DNA of 64,000 bases, taken from the NCBI GenBank assembly GCA_016780065.1, contig JADHML010000004.1, positions 1 to 64,000 of the forward strand, given 5' to 3'. This document shows positions 8,018-16,903 of this stretch, in pieces (the first letter of the stretch is position 1; every line of letters starts with the position of its first letter). Below the pieces are notes generated by a model that did no database searches, had not been told where the DNA came from, and worked only from the letters and a program-made list of their open reading frames with translations. This DNA is from Flavobacteriaceae bacterium (GTDB taxonomy: Bacteria > Bacteroidota > Bacteroidia > Flavobacteriales > Flavobacteriaceae). The translations under genes were made by a program, and so were the position numbers.

Positions 8018-9427
8018 CTAAAGCGTTGAAGGGCAGATATAGTCGGACAGAGTGATGCCTGCCTCTTTAATGGCTTTCATTCCTCCAATGACATTGATGC
8101 CGTTGTGGATTCCACGACTTTTAAGAATAGATAGGGCAATCATGCTTCGATAGCCGCCCGCACAGTGTACATAGAACGATTCTTTTCCAGCAAATGCGCT
8201 TAAGTGATCATTAAGGAACTCCAAAGAAGCATGATAAGCACCTGGAATATGTTCAGATGTATGCTCCCCATCTTTTCTTACATCAAAAATGGAGACTTCA
8301 TTTTTCTCAGCCAGTTCTTTTAAATACTGTGCATTTAAAGAAGGAACTGAATCAACTTCTTTGCCTGTAGCTTTCCAAGACGCGATTCCAGCCTTTAAAT
8401 ACCCCAAAGTATTGTCAAATCCAACTCGAGATAAACGTGTGATGGTTTCTTTTTCTCTGCCCTCAGGAGCTACAAAGAAAATCGGATGTTCGGTATCGGC
8501 AATCAGCGAGCCCACCCAAGGCGCAAAGCTACCGTCTAAACCAATAAAAATGCTTCTGGGTACGTGTCCTTTTGCGAACTCTTCAGGGCTACGTACGTCC
8601 AGTACGATGGCTCCTGTTTCGTTTACAGCGAGTTCGAAAGCATTTGGGCTCAATGCCTGAGTGCCTTTTTCTAGTATGTTTTCAATATCAGAATATCCGT
8701 GTTTATTCATTTTTACGTTGGCTGGAAAATATTGTGGAGGGGGTGCTAAACCATCTAACACTTCCTCAACAAACTCTTCTTTGGTCATATCAGCACGCAA
8801 TGCATAATTCATTTGCTTCTGATTGCCAAGAGTGTCTACAGTTTCCTTCATCATATTTTTACCACAAGCCGAGCCAGCTCCGTGGGCAGGATACACAATC
8901 ACATCATCTGATAAAGGCATAATCTTTGTGCGTAAACTGTCGAATAAAGTTTCAGCCAATTGTTCTTGTGTCATATGAGCCGCTTTTTGAGCCAAATCTG
9001 GCCGACCTACGTCCCCTAAAAAGAGGGTGTCTCCCGTAAAAATTGCATGATCATTTCCTTGAGGATCTCTTAAGAGGTATGTTGTACTTTCCATGGTGTG
9101 ACCGGGCGTATGCATCACGATCAATGACAAATCTCCAATCGAGAATACTTGTCCGTCTTCTGCTATGATGGCTTCAAAGCTCGGGTTTGCATTAGAGCCA
9201 AATACTATTGGAGCCTTACTATGTTTGGACAACGTAAGGTGGCCACTCACAAAGTCTGCATGAAAATGAGTTTCAAATACATATTTTATGCGAGCCCCAT
9301 TTTTTTTTGCTTTTTCTAAATAAGGGGTTACCTCTCGCAAAGGGTCAATGATAGCCGCTTCTCCTTGGCTTTCAATATAATAGGCGCCTTGAGCCAAGCA
9401 TCCGGTGTAGATCTGTTCAACAATCAT
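8018..9427 (-). CDS. CstB-like persulfide dioxygenase with two rhodanese domains
   Basis: With the ATG at 9427 the product has 469 residues; an upstream in-frame TTG at 9451 would add eight. An N-terminal metallo-beta-lactamase fold contains THFHADFVSGH at 53-63, the iron-binding motif of ETHE1-type persulfide dioxygenases. Two rhodanese domains follow. The first (about 255-345) has FVAPEGRE at the active loop and no cysteine, so it is a pseudo-rhodanese; the second has HCAGGYRS with catalytic Cys422. This dioxygenase - pseudorhodanese - rhodanese order is that of staphylococcal CstB, which oxidises persulfide to thiosulfate. It likely detoxifies sulfide. No CstR-like regulator or SQR gene is nearby. 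Confidence 0.82.
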   Translation of the reverse strand: MIVEQIYTGCLAQGAYYIESQGEAAIIDPLREVTPYLEKAKKNGARIKYVFETHFHADFVSGHLTLSKHSKAPIVFGSNANPSFEAIIAEDGQVFSIGDLSLIVMHTPGHTMESTTYLLRDPQGNDHAIFTGDTLFLGDVGRPDLAQKAAHMTQEQLAETLFDSLRTKIMPLSDDVIVYPAHGAGSACGKNMMKETVDTLGNQKQMNYALRADMTKEEFVEEVLDGLAPPPQYFPANVKMNKHGYSDIENILEKGTQALSPNAFELAVNETGAIVLDVRSPEEFAKGHVPRSIFIGLDGSFAPWVGSLIADTEHPIFFVAPEGREKETITRLSRVGFDNTLGYLKAGIASWKATGKEVDSVPSLNAQYLKELAEKNEVSIFDVRKDGEHTSEHIPGAYHASLEFLNDHLSAFAGKESFYVHCAGGYRSMIALSILKSRGIHNGINVIGGMKAIKEAGITLSDYICPSTL

Positions 9428-9527
9428 AGGGTCTATATTTTTGTATCGCAAATTAAAGAATTTTTACTGAACCCATAAAGTTTATTTGTTTAATTACTCA
9501 GTTAAAAAACCACTCTCTTAGATCAAC

Positions 9528-9902
9528 CTAACTTTTGAATTTTGGATCGTGGTCAATAAAAAAATGCGCCCAAATTGATTTGGACAACGCCCCTATGTAA
9601 GGCATCAATAGGAACAAAACGAGAGAGATCGCAAAAAAATATTGTAACATGTCTTTAAGTCCCAACAACAGCCCTAGAACAAATACAGTCACAGCCACGG
9701 CAACACCAATTGCATAAGACACATACATGGAACCATAGAAGAAACTGGGTTCGAGTTTAAATTTTTGACCACAAACCGCACAATGGTCATTGACCTTGTT
9801 CATAGCGCTTAATTTGTAGGGATGCTGCACCAACAAATCCCCTTTATGACACTTAGGACATTTTAGAAACAAAATGCTGTAAAGTTTCGATGATTTTCTC
9901 AT
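9528..9902 (-). CDS. DUF983 family membrane protein
   Basis: The 124-residue protein has two CxxC pairs, CPKCHKGDLL near residue 14 and CAVCGQKF near residue 41, that would form a zinc ribbon, followed by two membrane helices (about 58-78 and 85-108). This is the DUF983 pattern, common in Bacteroidota and Alphaproteobacteria; the function is unknown. Its start lies one base after the stop of the penicillin-acylase gene upstream, so the pair is probably one transcript. Confidence 0.8.
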   Translation of the reverse strand: MRKSSKLYSILFLKCPKCHKGDLLVQHPYKLSAMNKVNDHCAVCGQKFKLEPSFFYGSMYVSYAIGVAVAVTVFVLGLLLGLKDMLQYFFAISLVLFLLMPYIGALSKSIWAHFFIDHDPKFKS

Positions 9903-9903
9903 G

Positions 9904-11961
9904 TTATTTTGGGTGGTATATTTTTTGAGCTGTCTTTAAAACAGACTCTTTATCAAAATACATGGGTTTGGTTTGAAAGTTTTGATACAATCCCATTTGG
10001 TCATCATAGTGGGGCGAATCTGGACGTTCACTATTGCCATAAGAGATGACAGACTCGTAATAAGTCTCTTCGGGGGTAAAACGGACCAGGCCTATATAGG
10101 ACTCTCCGTGCGTAATTTTAATTATGCCTTTTTTATAGGGCTCTCCGCGCATGGCTGTCACCACATCGGGAAGCCCATAAATAGGCAATTCGGTTTCTCC
10201 ACGCACAAGCTTTTGAAAATCTCCTAAACGCACATTTGTTGTTTTAAAGTGTTTCAGCATATAAGCCTTTGTTTTTTTTAAGCATGTATAAATCAACAAC
10301 GGATTGAATGTTTTTGAAGGTCCCAATTTATAGTAATATTCTCTTAAATGATAATAAAAGATCGCATAAGCTCCTGCTCCAAAAGAGTTCGCATCAGCCA
10401 GTCGATCCCAAAGTTGAATACGCACCAAAATTTCTTTAACCTCAGGGTAATCATTTGGGTTCATTTCAAACAAAGCGTCTATATTGAGAAAATTGTATTT
10501 CAAAGGAGTAGGCAGTTTTCGATCGTATTTGACAGCCTTAAACGCTTCATAGTTTAAAGTGTCATTTGCCGTCAAAAGCTCAAGAAGACGCGTGCTTCGG
10601 TTGTTGTCATATTTTTCGTACCCCATGGCGGCTTCAAAATCATCTTCTTTGGGATTTTCTAAGGAATCTGTAGACTTAAAAGGAGTGTGGTTGGCATTGT
10701 ACACAAAACCTGCTTTAGGCGCAATCACCTGAGGCAAGTCTGTTGTCGTATAATATGTATTCCATAAAGTCTTCAACGTATTTCCAGGCACTACTTTGCT
10801 CCACTGATAGTCGGGAGACCGTTTTGGAATTTTACCATTTGAGATATAAAAAATGGTGTCATTTCTGTCGGCATATCCAATATTATACCCTGGAATGGCA
10901 TTTTTTTCTAAAATGCTGTAAAAGTCGCTAAAACAAGAGGCTTTGTTCATCATCCACCATTGCTCTAATGCGTCTACGTTGGTCGTGCTTGGGGTACGAA
11001 CAGAAAAAACACCTTTCTTGTTTTTTAGGGTAGGGCCATAGATGCTCGTATAAAACTTCTTAGCGATGGGGATATACATGCCCAAAAAATTCAGATATAG
11101 CTTCGCTTTCTTTTTTTCTAGATGGTATTCTTTGTCATCAACCAAATACACATTCTTTTTTTTTGGGTGCATTTCAAGAGCATATATATCAGCTTTGTCA
11201 GGATAATTTACTGTGTGTGTCCATCCAATAAATTGGTTGGCTCCTGTCAAAATACAGGGTGCGCCAGGAAACGTAGCCCCAATAATATTGGTGCCTTCTT
11301 CGCTTACCAAGTGTGCTTCATACCAAGAAGTGGGGCCTTCTAAAGGTTGATGGGTGTTGATGGCTAGATACGTTTCATCCAAACCAGTTTTTACGCTACT
11401 CAATGCGATTAAATTAGAACCATGCGTATCATTTTCAATAGAAGGTTTATTCACAGGGACTTTATTTGCCACAATCGCACCGATAAGTTCATCAGCCTGA
11501 TTTGAAACAAACAACTGCAACTGTGAATAAGCCAATATTTTTTTGGGAGTGATGGGGAATAAATCTTTCACCAAAACCTCTTCTGGTCGTTTTGCAGCAA
11601 AGGCATTCAGCCCTTGAGCATAGCCCTTCAGTACATTTACAAAGTCTGAACTCAATTTTTCGAATCCTTCTTCAACTATTTTATGTGATTCAATCATTTG
11701 GGTTAAAAAATCAGCGGGAGCACCTTTTAACCCCAGATGTTTGCTCAACAAGCCATTACCTGCCAAATAAGCCTTTTGGATGGTTTCAAAATCATCCTCA
11801 GCATGTGCCCATGCCAGACCATAGGCCGTGTCGGCATCTGTTTGACCATAAATGTGAGGCACGCCATAACCATCACGAATGATTTCAACATGATTGGGAT
11901 TAACCTGACAAAAAACCCAAAAGGTCCCTAAAAAACTAATCCAAATAGGTAGTACCTTCAT
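9904..11961 (-). CDS. Penicillin acylase family Ntn-hydrolase
   Basis: The 685-residue protein has a signal peptide (first 19 residues) and the penicillin-amidase layout: an alpha-chain region with DGYGVPHIYGQTDADTAYGLAWAHAED, a spacer, then the beta-chain nucleophile in HGSN (Ser182), followed by NTHQPL and FPGAPCILTGANQFIGWTHT. Such proteins are cut autocatalytically before the serine and hydrolyse amide bonds of beta-lactams, acyl-homoserine lactones or related lipoamides in the periplasm. Quorum-signal quenching, beta-lactam or natural-product deacylation are all possible here; the sequence does not choose. It is cotranscribed with DUF983. Confidence 0.85.
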   Translation of the reverse strand: MKVLPIWISFLGTFWVFCQVNPNHVEIIRDGYGVPHIYGQTDADTAYGLAWAHAEDDFETIQKAYLAGNGLLSKHLGLKGAPADFLTQMIESHKIVEEGFEKLSSDFVNVLKGYAQGLNAFAAKRPEEVLVKDLFPITPKKILAYSQLQLFVSNQADELIGAIVANKVPVNKPSIENDTHGSNLIALSSVKTGLDETYLAINTHQPLEGPTSWYEAHLVSEEGTNIIGATFPGAPCILTGANQFIGWTHTVNYPDKADIYALEMHPKKKNVYLVDDKEYHLEKKKAKLYLNFLGMYIPIAKKFYTSIYGPTLKNKKGVFSVRTPSTTNVDALEQWWMMNKASCFSDFYSILEKNAIPGYNIGYADRNDTIFYISNGKIPKRSPDYQWSKVVPGNTLKTLWNTYYTTTDLPQVIAPKAGFVYNANHTPFKSTDSLENPKEDDFEAAMGYEKYDNNRSTRLLELLTANDTLNYEAFKAVKYDRKLPTPLKYNFLNIDALFEMNPNDYPEVKEILVRIQLWDRLADANSFGAGAYAIFYYHLREYYYKLGPSKTFNPLLIYTCLKKTKAYMLKHFKTTNVRLGDFQKLVRGETELPIYGLPDVVTAMRGEPYKKGIIKITHGESYIGLVRFTPEETYYESVISYGNSERPDSPHYDDQMGLYQNFQTKPMYFDKESVLKTAQKIYHPK

Positions 11962-12031
11962 AGGATTGCAATTTATTTAAATTTTAATTAAAACACTTTC
12001 CAAAAACTTCGTTATATTTAAAATAAAAAAC

Positions 12032-12544
12032 ATGAAGGACAGAAGGTCGTTTTTAAAAGAGGTTTGCCCTACGGTCGCATTTGCTTTTTTTGGCATCAGT
12101 TTCTTAGAAGCTTGTAGTTCTGATACTACAGATGATCTCACTCCCAATCCAGGGGGAGGAGGCAATACTGGAGGAGGCACTTCCCAAGACAATGGTTTTA
12201 CCTTCTCTAACAACACTTATACGATTGACTTAGCCCATTCTAATTTCTCACAGCTTTCTCAAGAAGGGGGTTGGATGAATGCTCAAAGTTTAGGGATCCC
12301 TTTGTTGTTTTTACGGGTGAGTAACAACGACATCAATGCTTACACCAATAAGTGCCCCCACCAAGGTGTTCAGACCGCTTGGACTTACCAAAGTGATCTC
12401 AACCAATTTAAGTGTCAAGCATCTGAAGGAGGTCACGATAACACTTATTCTGATGACGGTAAAACACCTGGAGAAGGGGGTGTTTTGGTTGATTATGTAA
12501 CCAGTCTGAGCGAGGATGGTAAAACCTTGACTGTAAATCTTTAA
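12032..12544 (+). CDS. Rieske-like [2Fe-2S] lipoprotein with expanded second motif
   Basis: The 170-residue protein begins with RRSFLKE and a hydrophobic stretch ending in lipobox LEAC (Cys28), then a Gly/Thr-rich linker and a Rieske fold. The first ligand motif is normal (C108-P-H110). The second is C128-Q-A-S-E-G-G-H135, that is C-x6-H instead of C-x2-H, but the His is four residues before an aromatic exactly as in ordinary Rieske proteins, so a four-residue insertion seems to have expanded the loop. It lies 88 bases before crtI and may supply electrons to an oxygenase or be a general periplasmic redox lipoprotein. Cluster binding is uncertain because of the insertion. Confidence 0.7.
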   Translation: MKDRRSFLKEVCPTVAFAFFGISFLEACSSDTTDDLTPNPGGGGNTGGGTSQDNGFTFSNNTYTIDLAHSNFSQLSQEGGWMNAQSLGIPLLFLRVSNNDINAYTNKCPHQGVQTAWTYQSDLNQFKCQASEGGHDNTYSDDGKTPGEGGVLVDYVTSLSEDGKTLTVNL

Positions 12545-12618
12545 AACAACATTGAAATACCATAGATTTTCAATGATAAAATTACGGGAATTATCTCTAA
12601 GAATTGAAAAACATACCC

Positions 12619-12626
12619 TAAATTTG
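12619..12626 (+). promoter_or_regulatory. Putative -7 promoter element for crtI
   Basis: TAAATTTG matches TAnnTTTG and lies six bases before the crtI ATG, which would give an almost leaderless transcript. No clear -33 element is seen at the usual distance. Confidence 0.35.
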
Positions 12627-12632
12627 TGATGG

Positions 12633-14084
12633 ATGAAAAAGATCATCATTATAGGCTCCGGATTTTCTTCTCTTTCTGCAGCATGCTATTTGGCAAAGAA
12701 AGGGCACACCGTTGAAGTATTTGAAAAAAATGAATCTTTAGGTGGACGTGCGCGCCAGTTTAAAAAGGAAGGGTTTACTTTCGATATGGGCCCCTCTTGG
12801 TATTGGATGCCCGATGTGTTTGAAAGTTTTTTTGCCGATTTTGGAAAAAAAGTTTCCGACTACTATAGACTAGACCGCCTAAACCCAGGGTATCAAGTTT
12901 TTTTTGGCCCCAACGATGTCTTTCCAGTCGCAGACAATGTTGATGATATTGCTGCGCGTTTTGAGGCTGAAGAGCCTGGAACAGGAGCTAAGCTCAAGCA
13001 TTTTTTAAAACAAGCTGGTTATAACTACAATGTAGCCATCAATGAACTGGTTTACAAACCAGGCAAATCCCCCTTGGAGTTGATCACTCCTCAAACCATC
13101 AAAAAAGTGGGCTTGTTTATGACCAATGTTCGCAAACAGGTGGAGCGGCATTTCAAAAGTCCTAAACTACGCTCATTACTCCAATTCCCAGTACTCTTTC
13201 TTGGCGCCAAACCCGAACAAACCCCCGCTTTTTACAACTTTATGAATTTTGCAGATTTCGGTCTGGGCACTTGGCACCCTCATGGTGGAATGATTCAAAT
13301 TGTAAACGCCATGGTTGCTTTGGCAAAGGAACTAGGTGTCACTTTTTACAAAGATCACCCTATAGATCAAATTTTGACATTCAAGAAAAAAGCTACTGGA
13401 ATCCGTGTAGGAAAAAAGACCTACGAAGCCGATTTGGTCATTAGCGGTGCCGATTATCACCACACCGAAACCCTGCTTCCAGCTCCGTTACGGGTATATA
13501 GCGAGGGCTATTGGAAGAAAAAAATCTTTGCACCTTCATCGCTTTTGTTCTATATGGGTATAGACAAAAAACTTGATAAGTTGTCTCATCATAACCTGTT
13601 TTTTGATGTAGATTTTGATGCTCATGCTCAAAGCATTTACGATACAGCAGAGTGGCCCAAAGAACCCTTGTTTTATGTTAATTTGCCCTCTCAAACAGAC
13701 GCAAGCATGGCTCCAAAAGGAAAGGAAGCTTGTTTTATTTTGATTCCCATTGCCCCAGGTTTAGAAGATACTCAAGCACTGCGAGAAAAATATTATAAAA
13801 TTGTGGTGGATCGCATGGAAAAACTCACTGGCCAATCCATTCAAGAAGATGTTTTGTTTGTGGACTCTTTTTGTGTGCAAGATTTTATTGAAGCCTACAA
13901 CTCTTACAAAGGCAACGCCTATGGCATGGCCAACACGTTGCAACAAACCGCTTTTCTACGCCCCAAAATGAAGAGTAAAAAAGTAGAGAACCTTTACTTT
14001 ACGGGTCAACTAACCGTTCCGGGCCCTGGTGTACCACCAGCCTTGATTTCAGGAAAAATAGTCTCTGAACTTATAGATTCATAA
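12633..14084 (+). CDS. crtI: Phytoene desaturase (CrtI type)
   Basis: The 483-residue FAD enzyme opens with the dinucleotide-binding motif IIIGSGFSSLSAACYLAKKGH (partly shown) and the EKNESLGGRARQF and FDMGPSWYWMPD blocks of bacterial CrtI. The C-terminus has the flavin-contact region YFTGQLTVPGPGVPPALISGK. CrtI introduces the double bonds that turn phytoene into lycopene. The length matches the family. No phytoene synthase, lycopene cyclase or beta-carotene hydroxylase gene is in the window, so the pathway is split across the genome. A second, related enzyme at 16900 acts later in the pathway. Confidence 0.88.
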   Translation: MKKIIIIGSGFSSLSAACYLAKKGHTVEVFEKNESLGGRARQFKKEGFTFDMGPSWYWMPDVFESFFADFGKKVSDYYRLDRLNPGYQVFFGPNDVFPVADNVDDIAARFEAEEPGTGAKLKHFLKQAGYNYNVAINELVYKPGKSPLELITPQTIKKVGLFMTNVRKQVERHFKSPKLRSLLQFPVLFLGAKPEQTPAFYNFMNFADFGLGTWHPHGGMIQIVNAMVALAKELGVTFYKDHPIDQILTFKKKATGIRVGKKTYEADLVISGADYHHTETLLPAPLRVYSEGYWKKKIFAPSSLLFYMGIDKKLDKLSHHNLFFDVDFDAHAQSIYDTAEWPKEPLFYVNLPSQTDASMAPKGKEACFILIPIAPGLEDTQALREKYYKIVVDRMEKLTGQSIQEDVLFVDSFCVQDFIEAYNSYKGNAYGMANTLQQTAFLRPKMKSKKVENLYFTGQLTVPGPGVPPALISGKIVSELIDS

Positions 14085-14164
14085 GATCCTATTTTAGGGA
14101 ATTGCTTTTCATAAAATAAGCCTGCCAGAACCCCGTACTTTTATATCCTTACACTTTTTTCATT

Positions 14165-14172
14165 TACATTTG
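14165..14172 (+). promoter_or_regulatory. Putative -7 promoter element for the pirin gene
   Basis: TACATTTG matches the TAnnTTTG consensus, 20 bases before the pirin ATG. The -33 region is poor. Confidence 0.35.
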
Positions 14173-14192
14173 AGGAGACTTAAAAGTTGCTT

Positions 14193-14906
14193 ATGAAAAT
14201 CGTACTCCACACTTCAGACAGTCGTGGCCATGCCAATCATGGTTGGCTTAACGCTCGCCATAGTTTTAGTTTCGCTGGTTGGTTTGATCCAGAACGCATC
14301 CAGTTTGGAGCGTTACGAGTGCTCAACGACGACATCATTCAGGGAGGTATGGGCTTCGGCACACACCCTCATGACAATATGGAGATTATAACCCTCCCAC
14401 TCAAAGGAGATTTGGAACACAAAGACAGCATGGGCAACAGTGCGGTCATACGTGAAGGCGATATTCAAGTCATGAGTGCAGGAACCGGGGTCTATCATTC
14501 CGAATACAATAAAAATCCAGACAAAGAAATCAACTTATTTCAGCTTTGGGTTTTACCCAATCAACGCGATGTTGAACCGCGATACGATCAAATTCCCATT
14601 CGGTCTCTTCACCAAAAAAACATTTTTTTTCAGATTTTATCACCCCATCAGGACGGACAAGGTGTATGGATTCATCAAAACGCTTGGATACACTTGCTTG
14701 ACGCAGACGCTCAAACAAATCACAGCTACACCATAAAATCCCCTGGAAATGGAGTTTATGTGATGGTCATTGAAGGTGAAATCACCATTGGTGATCAAGT
14801 TCTTAAGCGTAGAGATGCTATGGGAATTTGGGACACAGCTGTTTTTGACCTCAACGTTCTTCAAGGCGCCCAAGTGATGCTTGTGGATGTCCCGATGAAT
14901 GCTTAA
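14193..14906 (+). CDS. Pirin family protein
   Basis: The 237-residue protein is a two-cupin pirin. The N-terminal cupin contains HSFSFAGWFDPERIQFG, GFGTHPHDNMEIITLPL and MSAGTGVYHSEYN, whose histidines and glutamate are the metal ligands. Pirins include quercetin-2,3-dioxygenase-like enzymes and iron-dependent regulators. The ATG at 14193 is preferred over a TTG six bases upstream. It lies 21 bases before the HMA-MauE gene and may be cotranscribed with it. The substrate or partner is unknown. Confidence 0.85.
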   Translation: MKIVLHTSDSRGHANHGWLNARHSFSFAGWFDPERIQFGALRVLNDDIIQGGMGFGTHPHDNMEIITLPLKGDLEHKDSMGNSAVIREGDIQVMSAGTGVYHSEYNKNPDKEINLFQLWVLPNQRDVEPRYDQIPIRSLHQKNIFFQILSPHQDGQGVWIHQNAWIHLLDADAQTNHSYTIKSPGNGVYVMVIEGEITIGDQVLKRRDAMGIWDTAVFDLNVLQGAQVMLVDVPMNA

Positions 14907-14927
14907 TTTTATTAAAAACCCCAAAAA

Positions 14928-15611
14928 ATGACTCAACAATTTTCCATTCAAGGCATGACATGTGGCAGTTGTGCTCAACAGGTCCAAACTGCCTTAGAAA
15001 CACTGCCTGGCGTGACTGAAGTGGAGGTTTCTCACCAACGAGGAACAGCCACTCTAAAAAGCAACGAACACATCAAGGATGCACAGGTGGTGGAGGTACT
15101 GCCTGCTAAATATACTCTTACAAGTGACGTATCTAGCACTCCATCTAAAGCCCGACAACTTTATCCCTTATTTTTGATATTTGGTTATCTAGTAGGGGCT
15201 ACTTTGCTGATTCACAAAGATGCTTTTACACTTTCGAATGCATTGCCTGACTTTATGGGCCTCTTCTTTATTGTATTTTCTTTTTTTAAATTTTTAGACC
15301 TCAAAGGCTTTCAGGAATCTTTTCGAATGTATGATCCTTTGGCAAAACACCTACACATCTATGGATGGTTCTATCCCTTTTTAGAATTGGCTTTGGGACT
15401 GATGTTTTTGATGCAGATAGAACTTACAATCGCTCTGTGGGCAACCGTACTTGTTTTGAGCATTACCACCTTTGGAGTGGTGAGGGCTTTGTTGTCAAAA
15501 AATCAAATTCAGTGTGCATGTTTGGGATCGGTGTTAAACCTTCCAATGACAGAAGCTACCTTTATCGAAAACGCCATTATGATCGTGATGGCGGTTTTTA
15601 TGTTGCTATAA
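14928..15611 (+). CDS. HMA domain fused to MauE/DoxX-like membrane domain
   Basis: Residues 1-65 form a heavy-metal-associated domain with GMTCGSCAQQV (Cys12 and Cys15). Residues 75-227 hold four membrane helices with a CACLG motif near residue 200, resembling the MauE/DoxX or thioredoxin-oxidoreductase membrane family. HMA domains bind Cu+ or Hg2+; MauE-type modules are linked to disulfide handling. The fusion suggests thiol or copper handling at the inner membrane. It overlaps the convergent FMN reductase gene by six bases. I am fairly sure of both domains, not of the biological role. Confidence 0.7.
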   Translation: MTQQFSIQGMTCGSCAQQVQTALETLPGVTEVEVSHQRGTATLKSNEHIKDAQVVEVLPAKYTLTSDVSSTPSKARQLYPLFLIFGYLVGATLLIHKDAFTLSNALPDFMGLFFIVFSFFKFLDLKGFQESFRMYDPLAKHLHIYGWFYPFLELALGLMFLMQIELTIALWATVLVLSITTFGVVRALLSKNQIQCACLGSVLNLPMTEATFIENAIMIVMAVFMLL

Positions 15612-16139
15612 CTGTTCTGAAAAAACTTCCAAAGCAGCGTTAAATTTTAGTTGCAATTCTTTGTTTTTGATCCCTTTTTCAGACTCGAAGTTTTTTGAAA
15701 ATTCAGGTAAGGAGAAGGAGGGAATTTCATGTGGATTACCAATCGACATGCGACTATGCGCGGCCTTCAACACATGCTGTGCGCCTCCAGCACCATTAGA
15801 AGTTGCGAGGAGCCACATGGGCTTATTATACCATACTATTTTTTCGATTCGTGAAATCCAGTCATAAATGTTTTTAAAAGCCGCAGTGTAAGAGCTGTTA
15901 TGCTCGGCAAAGGAAATTATAATACCATCCGTATCTACAATTTTTTCTTTAAATAAATAAGCTTGTGACGGAATCCCTTCTTCCCTCTCGCGATCTTCCG
16001 AATAAATAGGCATCTCGTAATCATTCAAGTCCAATAAATGTACCTCGGCATTAGGGATTTGCGCCGCAGTATAGGCGGCAAATTGTTTATTGATAGAATT
16101 AGAGGAGGAACTGGCGCCAAAAGCAACGATTTTTTTCAT
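15606..16139 (-). CDS. NAD(P)H-dependent FMN reductase family protein
   Basis: With the ATG at 16139 the protein has 177 residues and starts MKKIVAFGASSSSNSINKQ, the phosphate-binding loop of the flavodoxin-like FMN reductases. Later motifs DGIIISFAEHNSSYTAAFKN and KPMWLLATSNGAGGAQ are also typical. The enzyme reduces flavin, quinones or azo compounds with NAD(P)H. An in-frame codon at 16169 would extend it by ten residues that lack family resemblance. It is convergent with the HMA-MauE gene. Confidence 0.82.
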   Translation of the reverse strand: MKKIVAFGASSSSNSINKQFAAYTAAQIPNAEVHLLDLNDYEMPIYSEDREREEGIPSQAYLFKEKIVDTDGIIISFAEHNSSYTAAFKNIYDWISRIEKIVWYNKPMWLLATSNGAGGAQHVLKAAHSRMSIGNPHEIPSFSLPEFSKNFESEKGIKNKELQLKFNAALEVFSEQL

Positions 16140-16237
16140 AGACTGGGTGTTTGGTTGTACAAAATACAAAACATAGACTTATTTTTACGGTATTTCGATA
16201 TGTATATTTTTGACAACATACACTTTATTATAGCTTG

Positions 16238-16903
16238 ATGCGACAGCAGGTTTTTTTGCATTTTTTTACTTACCAATCCCATAAGTTCTGGGCATTTACC
16301 CAAATGCAACGGGCACACAAGCTCCTACAACAAGTTCAGGGTTTGAAGTTTTACCGTATGTTGGGAACAGGTGCAGGTGCTGGGTTTAGTTTACGACCTG
16401 ACTTTTCTACCTATGCTTTGCTTTCGGTATGGGAACATGAGAATGATAAAAACCGATTTTTTGACGGTCATCGTTTAGGCAGGCAGTTTTTCGAGCTTTC
16501 TTCTGAACAGGTAGCTTATCATTTGCATCCCATACACACCCATGGTCACTGGAGCGGGTACCAACCTTTTGAGGTGCAAAAACCTTTAGCAGACAAGCCC
16601 ATTGGGGTGATCACGCGGGCTACCCTTCGTCCAAGTCGACTCATCGATTTTTGGCGTCATGTGCCACAAGCTTCTAAAGCCATTAAAAACGCACAGGGAG
16701 TTCATTTTTATAAAGGAATAGGAGAGTGGCCCTTTATACAACAAGCTACTTTCAGTGTGTGGGATAGCAATGAGGCCATTCATAACTTTGCTTATAAACA
16801 AAAAGCGCATGCAGACATTGTTCGCAAAACCAAAAAGCGCAAATGGTATAAAGAAGACATGTTTAATCGGTTTGAAATTCTTTCCACAACCCACACTTCA
16901 TGA
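16238..16903 (+). CDS. CrtA-related carotenoid hydroxylase/monooxygenase
   Basis: The 222-residue protein (ATG at 16238, one codon inside a TTG start) contains FRML/YRMLGTGAG, LLSVWE and the LRPSRLIDFW and FSVWDS blocks of the spheroidene monooxygenase (CrtA) family. In flavobacteria a CrtA relative works as a carotenoid 2-hydroxylase in myxol synthesis, which fits the neighbours. Its last four bases overlap the start of the crtD-like gene (ATGA at 16900-16903), so the two are translationally coupled. Exact product chemistry (2-hydroxylation or 2-keto formation) cannot be read from the sequence. Confidence 0.75.
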   Translation: MRQQVFLHFFTYQSHKFWAFTQMQRAHKLLQQVQGLKFYRMLGTGAGAGFSLRPDFSTYALLSVWEHENDKNRFFDGHRLGRQFFELSSEQVAYHLHPIHTHGHWSGYQPFEVQKPLADKPIGVITRATLRPSRLIDFWRHVPQASKAIKNAQGVHFYKGIGEWPFIQQATFSVWDSNEAIHNFAYKQKAHADIVRKTKKRKWYKEDMFNRFEILSTTHTS

